Shown: positions 26,814 through 36,417 of the stretch, piece by piece
How positions within the stretch are numbered: position 1 is the first letter of the stretch
Layout: every line of letters starts with the position of its first letter
Source: Urechidicola vernalis
Lineage (GTDB): Bacteria > Bacteroidota > Bacteroidia > Flavobacteriales > Flavobacteriaceae
Reading direction: 5' to 3'
NCBI RefSeq assembly: GCF_031846385.1
Contig: NZ_JAVRHV010000001.1
Location: forward strand, 1,116,001 to 1,180,000
Length of the DNA: 64,000 bases
The notes under the pieces: generated by a model
What the model was told of the DNA's origin: nothing
Database searches by the model: none
What the model saw: only the letters and a program-made list of their open reading frames with translations
Translations under genes and position numbers: made by a program

Positions 26814-28133
26814 ATGAAAAAAATGAAAAATTTAACATATAAAATATTCATGTTATTAGTAGCACCTATTATGCTTATTAGTTGCTCTAATGATGATGAC
26901 ATTGTTACATTAAATTCAAGTGCTACTGTTGATGTTAGTTTATCTTCTTCGAGTGTAGTTTTAGACCCTGCAACACCAGATGCAGAAGCCTTAAAAATAA
27001 CTTGGGCACGACCAGATTTTGGTTATAGTGCTGCTCCAATTTATAAGGTTCTTATAGACAATGCTGATGGAGATTTCTCTGCAGCAGCTTCAATTACAGC
27101 TGGTTCTAATTTAGAAGTATCTCTTACTACTAGCCAATTAAACAGTCATCTTTTAAACCTTGGGTTCGAAAAAGATATGCCAGCAGATGTCAATATAAAA
27201 GTTATTGCTGAATTAGGAGACTACAATTCTATTGAGTCGAGTATTTCTGTTCTAAATGCAACTGCATACGAAGATAAATTAGATTTATCTACCAATTGGG
27301 GTGTTGTTGGATCAGCGGCAAATGATTGGGGCGCAACTCCAGATCTACCTTTCTACACTACAGATCAAGCGGGTGTTTTGGTTGCGTATGTTAATTTAAT
27401 TGATGGTGAAATTAAATTTAGAGAAAACAATGCCTGGGATTTGAATTATGGAGATGATGGTGCCGATGGAACTTTAGATGAAGGTGGAGCAAATATTGCT
27501 GTAACAGCAGGTTCTTACAAAATAGAAATGAACCTAAATAATTTGACTTATACAATGGAATCTTATACTTGGGGACTGGTAGGAGATGCTACACCAAACG
27601 GTTGGGATGGACCAGATGCGCAACTAACTTATGATCCATATTCAGATCAGTGGAGAGCGATTGTTGAATTGACTGATGGTGAAATGAAATTTAGATTAAA
27701 CAATGATTGGGGAACCAATTATGGAGATGATGGTGCTGATGGTACCTTAGAAAATGGGGGCGCTAATATTGCGGTTTCCGCCGGAATCTATATTGTTACA
27801 GCAAATTTTGATGACTTGACCTATTCGATGGAAGAAATTCAATATATCTGGGGAGCCGTAGGAAGTGCAACTCCTAATGGATGGGATGGTCCTGATGTGC
27901 AATTTACCCGTGATTGGAGTACTAATGACGAAGTTTGGATTCTAAACGGTGTTACTTTAGTAGACGGAGAATGGAAAATTAGAGCCAATAATGATTGGGG
28001 GTTAAACTTTGGTGATACAGGTTTAGATGGTGTAATGGAAAACGGAGGAGATAATATTCCAGCTACCGCAGGAACCTATAATATATCTGTAAGTTTTGTA
28101 AACCCAGACGCACCTACTTATACTATAGAATAA
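26814..28133 (+). CDS. SusE/SusF-like surface lipoprotein with three tandem starch-binding modules
   Basis: The 439-aa lipoprotein (lipobox LISC, C24) has an N-terminal SusE-type beta domain (residues about 30-155; VVLDPATPDAEALKITWARP) and three repeats: about 161-250, 252-341 and 345-439. Each repeat carries W-G-x-VG, the (T)PNGWDGPD segment (diverged in repeat 1), DGE-x-KFR-x-NN-x-W, (G)DDGADGTL-x-x-GG-x-NI and AG-x-Y. In Bacteroides, SusE and SusF use such modules to hold starch at the cell surface. It follows susD by 9 bases and is closed by a strong terminator. Either ATG at 26814 or 26823 could be the start. Confidence 0.9.
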   Translation: MKKMKNLTYKIFMLLVAPIMLISCSNDDDIVTLNSSATVDVSLSSSSVVLDPATPDAEALKITWARPDFGYSAAPIYKVLIDNADGDFSAAASITAGSNLEVSLTTSQLNSHLLNLGFEKDMPADVNIKVIAELGDYNSIESSISVLNATAYEDKLDLSTNWGVVGSAANDWGATPDLPFYTTDQAGVLVAYVNLIDGEIKFRENNAWDLNYGDDGADGTLDEGGANIAVTAGSYKIEMNLNNLTYTMESYTWGLVGDATPNGWDGPDAQLTYDPYSDQWRAIVELTDGEMKFRLNNDWGTNYGDDGADGTLENGGANIAVSAGIYIVTANFDDLTYSMEEIQYIWGAVGSATPNGWDGPDVQFTRDWSTNDEVWILNGVTLVDGEWKIRANNDWGLNFGDTGLDGVMENGGDNIPATAGTYNISVSFVNPDAPTYTIE

Positions 28134-28149
28134 ATTTAATTAGTTTTTT

Positions 28150-28188
28150 AAAGGGTTGTTTATTTTCATACATAAGCAACCCTTTTTT
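28150..28188 (+). terminator. Terminator ending the susCDE operon
   Basis: A 14-bp stem with one G-T pair (28150-28163 and 28172-28185) around an 8-base loop is followed by a T run. It separates susCDE from the amylase gene and contains the upstream TTG that would extend the amylase frame, so the amylase must start at the ATG at 28201. Confidence 0.85.
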
Positions 28189-28200
28189 ATAATATCAAAT

Positions 28201-31200
28201 ATGAAAAAATTACTCCTGATAATTTTATCAATTTCATTTCAACTTGCAATAGGGCAAGTAACTACTAGTCCTTCAATACCAATTGTGACCGAAGGATTTA
28301 CCGTTATTTTTGATGCTACGGGCACACCATTAGACGGTCATTCAGGAACCATATATGCCCATACCGGCGCTACAGTGAATGGTGAAGAGTGGGAAAATGT
28401 AATTGGAGATTGGGGTAATAACACCAATCAACCTTCCTTAACTAAAACCTCTGGTAATTTATATGAACTTCAAATTACACCAGATGTTTTTTCATACTAT
28501 GCAATAAATACATCAGATGCTGTGACAAAGCTTTGGTTTGTATTTAGAGCTGCAGATGGCGGAACCCAAACCTCCGATTTATCGATTGATGTTTTTGAAG
28601 CAGGTTTAAATGTAACAGTAACCAACCCGATAGATGGTTCTGTATTTGAATTAAATCAATCAACAACAATTAGCGCAGAAAGTTCTGTAGATGCAGATCT
28701 AGAATTATTCGTAGATAACGTCTCTCAACAAACTGCCTTAAACACAAAAAACATAGAAGTTCCCTTTACTTTTATAACAAAGGGAAATCATGAAATTAAA
28801 GTAGTAGCCTCTAAAGACGGGGAAACTACCGAACATATTGTAAATACTTATGTTAAAAGCACAACTGTAAACGAACCATTACCAACTGGCCTATCAAATG
28901 GATATAATGATAATGGAGACGGTACAATTTCGTTTGTATTATTAGCACCAAATAAAACTGATGTTTTTTTATTAGGTGATTTTAACGATTGGGAATTAAA
29001 CGACACCTATCAACTTAAAAAAGATGGTGATTATTTTTGGACAACTATAACTGGATTAGACCTAGAATTAGAATACACGTATCAATATTATATTGATTTC
29101 GAAATTAAAATAGCAGACCCATATGCCTTAAAAGTATTGGATCCTAACAACGACCAATATATTCCTGATAGTACCTACCCAAATCTCATTGACTACCCAA
29201 CAGGTAAAACAACAGGAATTGTTTCAACATTTAAAATAAATGATGAAGAATATGTTTGGCAACATCCAACATTTGCAAAACCTGCTCAAGACAACTTGGT
29301 TATCTACGAAATGTTGATTAGAGATTTTACAGATAGCGACACTTTTAACGAAGCTAAAACACATTTAGATTATTTAGAAAACCTTGGCGTAAATGCAATT
29401 GAATTGATGCCTGTAAACGAATTTGAAGGAAATGATAGTTGGGGCTATAATCCTTCATATTATATGGCATTGGATAAGGCCTATGGTACCAAAAATGATT
29501 TTAAAGCGTTTGTAGATGCTTGCCATGCACGTGGAATTGCAGTATTAACAGATGTTGTTTTTAACCATTCATATAGTCAGTCTCCATTATTGCAAATGTA
29601 TTGGGATGGCTCTAAACCGAGCGCTGACAGTCCTTTTTATAACCAAAATCATAATCTTGTAGATAATACCAGCGCACATTGGGGCTATGATTTTAACCAT
29701 GAATCTGATTACACCGTAGACTTCTTTAAAGATGTTTTGGATTTCTGGATGGAGGAATATAATATAGACGGATTTAGATTTGATTTTACCAAAGGTTTTT
29801 CTAACACGTTATATTACGGAGAAAACAATTGGGCTAGCGCATATGATGCTGAAAGAATTGAAAATTTAAAGAATTATGCCGATCATGTTTGGGCAAACGA
29901 TCCCGGAAATGAACCCTATGTCATTTTTGAGCATTTGTCGGATAACGACGAGGAAGCAGAACTCGCAAATTATGGTATAATGCTATGGGGAAATATGAAC
30001 CATTCATTCAATCAGAACACGATGGGATTTGCAAATGATTCTGATGTATCATGGCTATCTTATAAAAATAGAGGATGGAACGAACCAAATGTTGTAGGCT
30101 ATATGGAAAGCCATGATGAAGAACGCTTAATGGTTAAGAATTTAACATATGGTAAATCTAACGACGATTACGACGTTACAGTTCTAAATACGGCTTTAAA
30201 AAGACAAGAAGCAGCAACTGCAATATTCTATGCCGTACCAGGACCAAAAATGATCTGGCAATTTGGAGAATTGGGATATGATAAAAGTATCAATTGCGAA
30301 AGTGATATAACAGATGGTTCTTGCAGACTAGATAGAAAACCCGATGCTTGGACCTTGGGTTATGATCAAGACAACAATAGAACCCATCTTTTTGATGTAA
30401 CTGCAAAAATGATTGAATTAAAGCATTTATATCCTTCTACATTTAATACGGATGATTTTAGTTTAGATGTTTCAGGATTGGTTAAACGTATTAATTTAAA
30501 CGATAATGCTGGTGATTTGGATGCCGTTGTTATTGCCAATTTCGATATAGTATCGAAATCAGTTAACCCTAATTTTCCATTAACAGGAATTTGGTATCGT
30601 GTTTTTAATGGTTCAAAAATAAACGTAGATAACCCGACAGAAGCAATAACACTTGCTCCGGGTGAATATAGGATTTATACGACTTCAAAATTAAACGATC
30701 TTGAGTTTTCCTTAGCACATGACAATTTTAACATTCTGGCAACAGGAGAAACATGTTTGAATAAGAGCAATGGAGAAATTAGCATCACTACAAAAGAAGC
30801 TTATAGTTATACTGCAGCAATCGATGGCCAAAATTATGATTTCACTTCTGATTTTTTAATTTCGAATTTAGCATCTGGTACGTATGAAGTCTGTATAACA
30901 TTGCTAGAAGAAGCCAATTATGAGCAATGTTTTAATATTACGGTTGATGAAGCCGAAGAAATAACAGGAAAAATACTGTCATCCAAATCTTCTAAAAGTA
31001 GTCAAACCGCCAAAGTTCAAATAACACAAGGAACTGCTCCGTATACAATAAGCATAAATGGTAAAGATGTTATGAATACATCTGAAACTTACATAGAATT
31101 AAATGTCACAAACGGAGATAAAATTTCGGTATCAACTGCCTTAACATGTGAAGGAATTCTAGAAAAATATTTTCCAATTTCTAATGGTGTTGTTGCTTTT

Positions 31201-31419
31201 CCAAACCCGACCAGCGGTCTTACTAGAATAGCAACATCAACAGATTTACAAGAGGCAACAGTTATAGTTACCAATATGCAACAACAAGTACTAATTAATA
31301 AAGTCTATTCCATCGCAAATGGATTCATTACGCTTGATTTAAGTGATAAACCTTCAGGTTTTTATATAGCAACCATTTTATTAGAGACACCAGTAACCAC
31401 TAAATTAATTAAACAATGA
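28201..31419 (+). CDS. Secreted multidomain GH13 amylase/pullulanase-type enzyme with T9SS sorting domain
   Basis: From the ATG at 28201 the enzyme is 1072 aa. After a signal peptide (LAIGQ) come an N-terminal beta domain (about 20-135), an Ig-like domain (about 135-220), a CBM48-like domain (FVLLAPNKTDVFLLGDFNDW, about 245-345) and a GH13 barrel with DVVFNHS, DGFRFDFTKG (nucleophile D528), VIFEHLSD (acid/base E577) and ESHDEER (H638-D639). The C-terminus (VVAFPNPTSG to PSGFYIATIL) is a type A T9SS sorting domain, so it should be exported by the system that includes PorV. It probably starts extracellular starch cleavage. A terminator separates it from susE, and it is coupled to the next gene by a 4-base overlap. 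Confidence 0.93.
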   Translation: MKKLLLIILSISFQLAIGQVTTSPSIPIVTEGFTVIFDATGTPLDGHSGTIYAHTGATVNGEEWENVIGDWGNNTNQPSLTKTSGNLYELQITPDVFSYYAINTSDAVTKLWFVFRAADGGTQTSDLSIDVFEAGLNVTVTNPIDGSVFELNQSTTISAESSVDADLELFVDNVSQQTALNTKNIEVPFTFITKGNHEIKVVASKDGETTEHIVNTYVKSTTVNEPLPTGLSNGYNDNGDGTISFVLLAPNKTDVFLLGDFNDWELNDTYQLKKDGDYFWTTITGLDLELEYTYQYYIDFEIKIADPYALKVLDPNNDQYIPDSTYPNLIDYPTGKTTGIVSTFKINDEEYVWQHPTFAKPAQDNLVIYEMLIRDFTDSDTFNEAKTHLDYLENLGVNAIELMPVNEFEGNDSWGYNPSYYMALDKAYGTKNDFKAFVDACHARGIAVLTDVVFNHSYSQSPLLQMYWDGSKPSADSPFYNQNHNLVDNTSAHWGYDFNHESDYTVDFFKDVLDFWMEEYNIDGFRFDFTKGFSNTLYYGENNWASAYDAERIENLKNYADHVWANDPGNEPYVIFEHLSDNDEEAELANYGIMLWGNMNHSFNQNTMGFANDSDVSWLSYKNRGWNEPNVVGYMESHDEERLMVKNLTYGKSNDDYDVTVLNTALKRQEAATAIFYAVPGPKMIWQFGELGYDKSINCESDITDGSCRLDRKPDAWTLGYDQDNNRTHLFDVTAKMIELKHLYPSTFNTDDFSLDVSGLVKRINLNDNAGDLDAVVIANFDIVSKSVNPNFPLTGIWYRVFNGSKINVDNPTEAITLAPGEYRIYTTSKLNDLEFSLAHDNFNILATGETCLNKSNGEISITTKEAYSYTAAIDGQNYDFTSDFLISNLASGTYEVCITLLEEANYEQCFNITVDEAEEITGKILSSKSSKSSQTAKVQITQGTAPYTISINGKDVMNTSETYIELNVTNGDKISVSTALTCEGILEKYFPISNGVVAFPNPTSGLTRIATSTDLQEATVIVTNMQQQVLINKVYSIANGFITLDLSDKPSGFYIATILLETPVTTKLIKQ

Positions 31420-32111
31420 AAAACTACTTATACCTATTAGTTTTAATAGTGTTAACCTTAGCATGTGGTGGTTCAGATAGTGATACACCGCCTCCAGTAA
31501 CTCCTCCTGAAAACGAGGCCCCATCGACTCCAGTTTTATCATACCCATCTGATGAATTATTATGTACAGAAAACCCCTTAGAATTTATTTGGAACGCATC
31601 TACCGACCCGAATGGAGACGTTATTTCTTATGAATTACAGACTGCGACAAATGACTCCTTTAGTGAAAACGTTCAAAATGCCACTACGTCTTCCATTAAA
31701 CATTCCTTATCATTATTAAAAGGAAAGGCATATTACTGGAGAGTACGAGCAAAGGACAGTAAAAATGCTTACAGTTCTTATGCAACTACGCGTAAATATT
31801 TTACCGAAGGTGAAGGTGTTTCTAATCATGTACCTTACGCGCCAACTCTTATTTCGCCTGAATTAAATGCGAGTATAAATTCAAGTACAGTAGATTTATC
31901 TTGGAGCGCAAGTGATGTAGACAATGACCCGTTAACATTTGATGTCTATTTTGGGACTTCAAACAATCCGTCAAAAGTACTAGAGAACTCTGATCAAACA
32001 ACATATACCGCTTCTATTACTGCCGGAAACACCTATTATTGGAAAATCGTAGTTAAAGATGATAAAGGTGGCGAAACCATTGGTCAATTATGGAATTTTA
32101 AGGCTGAGTAA
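31416..32111 (+). CDS. Lipoprotein with two fibronectin type III-like domains
   Basis: The 231-aa product has a lipobox (TLAC near residue 17), a Pro/Thr-rich linker (DTPPPVTPPENEAPSTP) and two FN3-like beta domains, about 40-130 (YELQTATNDSFSENVQ, KAYYWRVRAKDSKNAYSSY) and about 140-231 (STVDLSWSASDVDNDPLTF, NTYYWKIVVKDDKGGETIG). Its ATG overlaps the amylase stop as ATGA, so translation is coupled and a role in surface glycan capture or enzyme tethering is plausible. No catalytic motif is seen. The stop lies 1 base from the stop of the convergent hydrolase gene. Confidence 0.8.
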   Translation: MKNYLYLLVLIVLTLACGGSDSDTPPPVTPPENEAPSTPVLSYPSDELLCTENPLEFIWNASTDPNGDVISYELQTATNDSFSENVQNATTSSIKHSLSLLKGKAYYWRVRAKDSKNAYSSYATTRKYFTEGEGVSNHVPYAPTLISPELNASINSSTVDLSWSASDVDNDPLTFDVYFGTSNNPSKVLENSDQTTYTASITAGNTYYWKIVVKDDKGGETIGQLWNFKAE

Positions 32112-32112
32112 T

Positions 32113-32847
32113 CTAATTTACTTGCTTTAAAAAACTCTTAAAGGACTTCCAATATCCGTCTTGCCCTGGTGTAGATTCCCATAACCCGCGGGAACCATGT
32201 ATTCCTGATTCAATCGGTTTATGATGGCTTACATATTGTTGATTAATCCCTTGAATCAACTTTTCAACTTTTGGTGTTTCAGAGCGCGAAGAAGTCACGA
32301 AAGTTGGTTTCGACATGGAAGTTATAGATTCTGTTACATTAATCCCCTTTAAGTATTCACCAGGGCTAAATGCAGCAATTGCCTTCACTTTATCATTATC
32401 ATTACCAACAAGTAATACCAATGAGGCCGAATACGAACTCCCAACTATTAAAATAGGCCGATTGTTATTTCGAGAATACAAGAAGTCGATCGCAGCCTCA
32501 ACGTCTTTTTTAGCATCTATATAATTTGTAGCTAACCCTTTTTCGTTGGCTCGCTTAGCCGTTTCATTTTCTATTCCATTTACTTCGTTACCCGATCGTT
32601 GGTCAATAGCCAAACAAGAATACCCTAATGCATTTATTTTCTTCGCTGTGTCCAAATATTCTCCCCTGCTATATCCCGCTTGATGACAAAGCAAAATCAT
32701 TCCTTTAGCGTTCTCTACTTCATAAAAATCTGCCGTTATTTTTAATCCATCTTTTGATGGAAACTCTATAGTCTTTTTTTCGATATTCGTTTTAGCATTC
32801 AACTGAATGCTAAGTAGAAGCAACAACACAACTGATATTTTTTTCAT
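32113..32847 (-). CDS. Secreted alpha/beta hydrolase (dienelactone-hydrolase-like)
   Basis: The 244-aa protein has a signal peptide (QLNAKTN) and an alpha/beta-hydrolase core: GMILLCHQAGYSRGEYLDTA (oxyanion region), CLAIDQRSGNEVNG, nucleophile serine in ILIVGSSYSASLVLL, and a late histidine in SGIHGSRGLWES. The GSSYSA elbow resembles the GxSxG motif. The substrate is unknown. It lies 2 bases downstream of the small membrane-protein gene on the same strand, so the two are likely cotranscribed. It ends next to the sugar locus but points the other way, so membership is doubtful. Confidence 0.8.
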   Translation of the reverse strand: MKKISVVLLLLLSIQLNAKTNIEKKTIEFPSKDGLKITADFYEVENAKGMILLCHQAGYSRGEYLDTAKKINALGYSCLAIDQRSGNEVNGIENETAKRANEKGLATNYIDAKKDVEAAIDFLYSRNNNRPILIVGSSYSASLVLLVGNDNDKVKAIAAFSPGEYLKGINVTESITSMSKPTFVTSSRSETPKVEKLIQGINQQYVSHHKPIESGIHGSRGLWESTPGQDGYWKSFKSFLKQVN

Positions 32848-32849
32848 AA

Positions 32850-33278
32850 TTACACTCTATATGTATTCGGTTTCCAATCTTTAATCCGTTTCTTAATTTC
32901 TTTCTCAGACAAATTATCCGTTACAGACAACTTTGCCAACTCTTGAAATTCGGAGTCAGATGCAAAACGTAATGCAATAATTTGACGCATTCTTAAATCT
33001 TTACTTAATGGAGTCCCTGTTAATATATAATGACGAAAATTTTCTTCCGCCTTAATGGCTCTATCCTGTGCTTTTAAGGCAAAGACACGAGCATAAAATG
33101 CTACAATAACCAAAAGAATACTAATTAAGACCAACAAAGTAGCATTGTATAAGTTCTCACTATTTCCAACAATAAGGTTTACTACTGATCCTACAAATAA
33201 GAGTAACAGCAAAGTGCCTCCTAAAAAATGATAGCCTGGAACAAGACGTGAATGGTTTTTAAAGTTTTGTTTTTTCAT
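32850..33278 (-). CDS. Small membrane protein, DUF6526-like
   Basis: The 142-aa protein starts with a polar segment (KKQNFKNHSRLVPGYHF), has two hydrophobic helices (about 18-40 and 46-66) and a cytoplasmic helical tail (AQDRAIKAEENFRHYILTG, LRMRQIIALRFASDSEFQEL). This pattern matches the DUF6526 family common in Flavobacteriia. Function is unknown. It precedes the hydrolase gene. Upstream at 33.43 kb is the first tRNA-tail/terminator remnant, so this is the last core gene before the accessory region. Confidence 0.7.
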   Translation of the reverse strand: MKKQNFKNHSRLVPGYHFLGGTLLLLLFVGSVVNLIVGNSENLYNATLLVLISILLVIVAFYARVFALKAQDRAIKAEENFRHYILTGTPLSKDLRMRQIIALRFASDSEFQELAKLSVTDNLSEKEIKKRIKDWKPNTYRV

Positions 33279-33426
33279 TAATTCTTTAGTTTGATTTTTA
33301 AAGATATGAACTTGATGATGAAAAAAAAAGATAAACTCATTAATTCAGATTTATGATTGATATAATCAAGAACAATGAATTGAGATAAATTAGTGTATAA
33401 ATACAGTTTTTAAGAAGGCTCAAAAA

Positions 33427-33473
33427 TCAAAAAAAATCCTACTATTTCTAGTAGGATTTACTTTGGTGGCAAT
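33427..33473 (-). repeat. Remnant 1: terminator hairpin plus degenerate tRNA-Val 3' end
   Basis: On the plus strand an A-run is followed by a perfect 10-bp hairpin (33435-33444 / 33449-33458) and then tactttggtggcaatgag. The last part equals the end of the tRNA-Val gene (ggtgggcaatgag at 47741-47753) with one G missing. Orientation is the same as at the real tRNA. It is the likely outer boundary of the accreted region. Confidence 0.7.
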
Positions 33474-33507
33474 GAGCATTAAAAATACTTTTAAGACACA
33501 TCAACCC

Positions 33508-34770
33508 TTAGTAAGAAAATTTCCAAACATCATTATCTACATTCAAGTAATTCGAAAAGTCTAAAAAATTAAATGTTTCTCTATCCCCTCCAAATGTAAA
33601 TATCATATCTGATTTATTCTTTTTTCCTTTTACTAAAACTACGTCAAAATCATATTTGATGTCAGATGGTGAATTTGCATTCCAAGGAGAACTACTTACC
33701 TTTTTCCAAACTTTTCCATTATTACTTATCCATATATCCATTGGATTGGATGCAACAGTTATATCAGGTCCTAATCCGAAACCGCCGAATAATACAAATT
33801 TGTTTTGCGAAACTATTACCTGATGACCAGGTCTTGCTTGCCATTCACTTGATTCAGTAACTAATTCCCAATTCTGTCCATCCGTTGATCTCCAAACATC
33901 ATTATAATAAGGAGGACATCTCACCGTCTGTGCATTACAAATAAATCCATCTTCACCACCAATCATATAGATATAATCACCTTTAACAACAGCAATCCCT
34001 CCAGCTCTGGGCGCCCAAGGGGCATTATCTGTTAGTAGTTGCCAATCTATGCCGTTTGAAGATTTCCAGACATCATTATAATAAATACGCGCAGGTCCGT
34101 TCGGAGTAATAGATGAATCGTCGTTTACAGATCCTCCCATTACATAAATTTCATCATTAAACATTACAGCACTCAAGCCTGCTCTGCCACTCCAACCTGC
34201 ATTAGATGTTAATTTAGTCCAATTTACACCATCCGGACTCCTCCATACATCATTAAAAAAGTCTGAACTGGCAATAAGTGGTGGTCCGAAAGGGCCATTA
34301 TTGGGTACAATATTAAAATTTTGACCTCCCATTAAATAAACATATTCACCGTCACTTAATGCTTGAAAATATGCTCGTGCTGGCCAATGACTTTGATCAT
34401 CAGTTTCAAGAATATTATCCCAACTCTCTCCATAATCAGTACTACTCCATACGTCTCCCCAAATCATAGAGGCTCCTGGAACTGGAGGTTGTAAATCGAA
34501 TGGGTTTGATGGCGTTCTTCCTCCCATTAAAATAAATTCTCCATTGTGATTCACAACCTTTAACCCTGCCCTTGCACTCCAAGAAGCATTTGAATTTACT
34601 TCTTCCCAAGACCATTGCTTAAAATTGTTTCTTTGATTTCCTTTATCACTATTATCTCCTGTATATTCGGTGTTGTTTTCATTTAAATCCTGTGCTTCAA
34701 ATGAATCATCCAAACTACATCCACAAATAATCAATAAGAGTAATATTAAAACGCAACTAATCCTTTTCAT
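33508..34770 (-). CDS. Kelch-repeat lipoprotein
   Basis: The 420-aa product has a lipobox (ICGC near residue 17), a disordered Asn/Asp-rich linker, then about six repeats of a beta-propeller unit. Typical blocks are WSARAGLKVVNHNGEFILMG, WPARAYFQALSDGEYVYLMG and WAPRAGGIAVVKGDYIYMIG, each followed by YNDVW(R/K)S-x-(D/N)G-x-(N/D)W. This is the Kelch pattern, giving a binding propeller on the cell surface. No enzyme motif is visible. It is the first gene inside the region bounded by tRNA-tail remnants, and its neighbours are another lipoprotein and a secreted protein. Confidence 0.82.
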   Translation of the reverse strand: MKRISCVLILLLLIICGCSLDDSFEAQDLNENNTEYTGDNSDKGNQRNNFKQWSWEEVNSNASWSARAGLKVVNHNGEFILMGGRTPSNPFDLQPPVPGASMIWGDVWSSTDYGESWDNILETDDQSHWPARAYFQALSDGEYVYLMGGQNFNIVPNNGPFGPPLIASSDFFNDVWRSPDGVNWTKLTSNAGWSGRAGLSAVMFNDEIYVMGGSVNDDSSITPNGPARIYYNDVWKSSNGIDWQLLTDNAPWAPRAGGIAVVKGDYIYMIGGEDGFICNAQTVRCPPYYNDVWRSTDGQNWELVTESSEWQARPGHQVIVSQNKFVLFGGFGLGPDITVASNPMDIWISNNGKVWKKVSSSPWNANSPSDIKYDFDVVLVKGKKNKSDMIFTFGGDRETFNFLDFSNYLNVDNDVWKFSY

Positions 34771-35050
34771 AACCTAAATATTTAAATTTCAAAAAAATAC
34801 AAATCAGTTTACTTCGTTTGAAGTAAAACTTACATAATAAAAATAATTCGGGGGTTCCACTAGACTATTAGGAATGTCAAGATTAGACATCTAATATATA
34901 AGTCTTAATAATTATCTAATATACAATAAATAATATAATATATTGTGATTCAGGCACATATTAATATCTCATTATCAAAAAAAATATCAACTAAACAAAT
35001 ACAAAATATAAAAACAAGCATTTAGATTATTCTTCAGCAACTACTAATTA

Positions 35051-36211
35051 CTATTGCACCAATAGTAATTCTATATTTTCAGTTAACTCATTCAAAACTC
35101 CATATTCAACATCAATTGATGAAGATTCATAATTTTGATAACCCTCATGCACTATTTTTAAAACATATGAATTCGTTGCCAATCCTTGGAATGAAAATAC
35201 TCCATCAACATTCGTGACATCGAAAGATAAAGCATTATCCAAATCAACTGCGTCAAACAATTCAACCGTTACATTTCCTAAAGTAACTGGGTTTAAATCA
35301 TCTGGTAATAATTTTCCAACCACTGTCCCTTTTAAGGAATCTGCCAATAATAATTCTATACTATTTGGCAATTCATTAATCATTCCTACTTCAATTAAAA
35401 TACCAGGAACTATTTCTGATTCATAATCTAAATAGCCCAAATGCATTATTTTTAACACATAAGATCCACCAGCCAAACCTTGAAACATAAAATCTCCCCT
35501 ATCATCAGTTTGGGTAGAACTTACTGAATTATTTAAATCATCAACAGAAAAAACCTCAACCAAAACACCTTCAAGTGCAACTGATTCTGAATCTTCTGGA
35601 TTAATTTTTCCAATAACACTCCCTTTAAGAGTTCCTGAATTCACCTCAGCATTTACATTAATAACTGGTTTTAAATTATAGTTTCCAGAATTCCCTGCTT
35701 TTACAATGGATTTATCTACATCCCAATCTAGAATAAAAGTATATGAAAATCCAGGTTCCAATTCCTCATCTAATTTTAATTTCAATCCTGATTGTTGAGC
35801 ACTAGGAGTTTTTAAATGGATTGGCTCAGAAGGCTCACCATTTTCTTCTTCAATAACTAAATAATTATCATCACTTAAAACCAATCTGATTTGTTTCAAC
35901 ATGCCTGATGGAATAATCTCATCAGTTAATAATAGGCTATTACCAGCGATTAACTCTGTTAAATTAACATCAATTGGGTAGCCACTTTGTGGTGTAAAAC
36001 TTTTCCAACCTTCTTCATCGTCTATACTGTTATACTGAATATCTATAATTTGAACATTCACTTCTAAATAATCTCCTGGAGCATCAACTAAAACCAACTG
36101 AATTCTAGAATCTTCATCATTCAATGAAGAAGAACTTGCATCACTACAACTTTGAATTCCAAAAACCAATAACACGACCGCTATTCCATAGCAAAATTTT
36201 TCTAATTTCAT
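35051..36211 (-). CDS. DUF4382 lipoprotein with two tandem carboxypeptidase-regulatory-like domains
   Basis: The 386-aa lipoprotein (lipobox IQSC) has an N-terminal DUF4382-like domain (about 35-175; RIQLVLVDAPGDYLEVNVQI, IPSGMLKQIRLVLSDDNYLV) and two homologous beta-sandwich repeats of about 95 aa (about 192-290 and 290-386). The repeats share KG-x-V-x-GK, V-x-LFDA/FSVDDL and FQGLA-x-x-SYVLKI. This resembles CarboxypepD_reg/SpaA-like folds used as structural or adhesive modules. Function is unknown. It stands alone on the minus strand with long non-coding flanks. Confidence 0.78.
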   Translation of the reverse strand: MKLEKFCYGIAVVLLVFGIQSCSDASSSSLNDEDSRIQLVLVDAPGDYLEVNVQIIDIQYNSIDDEEGWKSFTPQSGYPIDVNLTELIAGNSLLLTDEIIPSGMLKQIRLVLSDDNYLVIEEENGEPSEPIHLKTPSAQQSGLKLKLDEELEPGFSYTFILDWDVDKSIVKAGNSGNYNLKPVINVNAEVNSGTLKGSVIGKINPEDSESVALEGVLVEVFSVDDLNNSVSSTQTDDRGDFMFQGLAGGSYVLKIMHLGYLDYESEIVPGILIEVGMINELPNSIELLLADSLKGTVVGKLLPDDLNPVTLGNVTVELFDAVDLDNALSFDVTNVDGVFSFQGLATNSYVLKIVHEGYQNYESSSIDVEYGVLNELTENIELLLVQ

Positions 36212-36388
36212 CTTTTCTTTTTTTTAAACTTGTGGGTACAACTTATTTACATAGCAAATATATAAATTATTATATTTGAGACACTTGGTTACTTAAATAA
36301 AGTAGTTAATTGTAATAAACCTTAAGCCAATAGTTTAGTTATTTTAATTAAAAAAAAATGACCTCTTTCATATGAAAGTTTAACACAC

Positions 36389-36417
36389 AAAAAAACCCAC
36401 CTAATTACTTAGATGGG
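36389..36417 (-). terminator. Terminator-like hairpin resembling the integrase 3' end
   Basis: On the minus strand CCCATCTAA - GTAA - TTAGGTGGG is followed by a run of seven T. Bases 36396-36414 match the end of the integrase gene (46328-46346) at 18 of 19 positions, including its TAG stop. It may be the tail of a deleted second integrase or simply a similar terminator. Confidence 0.55.

Noticed and set aside
28156..28200. Upstream TTG start for the GH13 amylase
   Set aside because: It lies inside the susE terminator hairpin, and the signal peptide begins at the ATG at 28201.
33462..33480. Second functional tRNA at the leftmost remnant
   Set aside because: Only the last bases of the tRNA are present, with a G missing. 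No cloverleaf can be formed.
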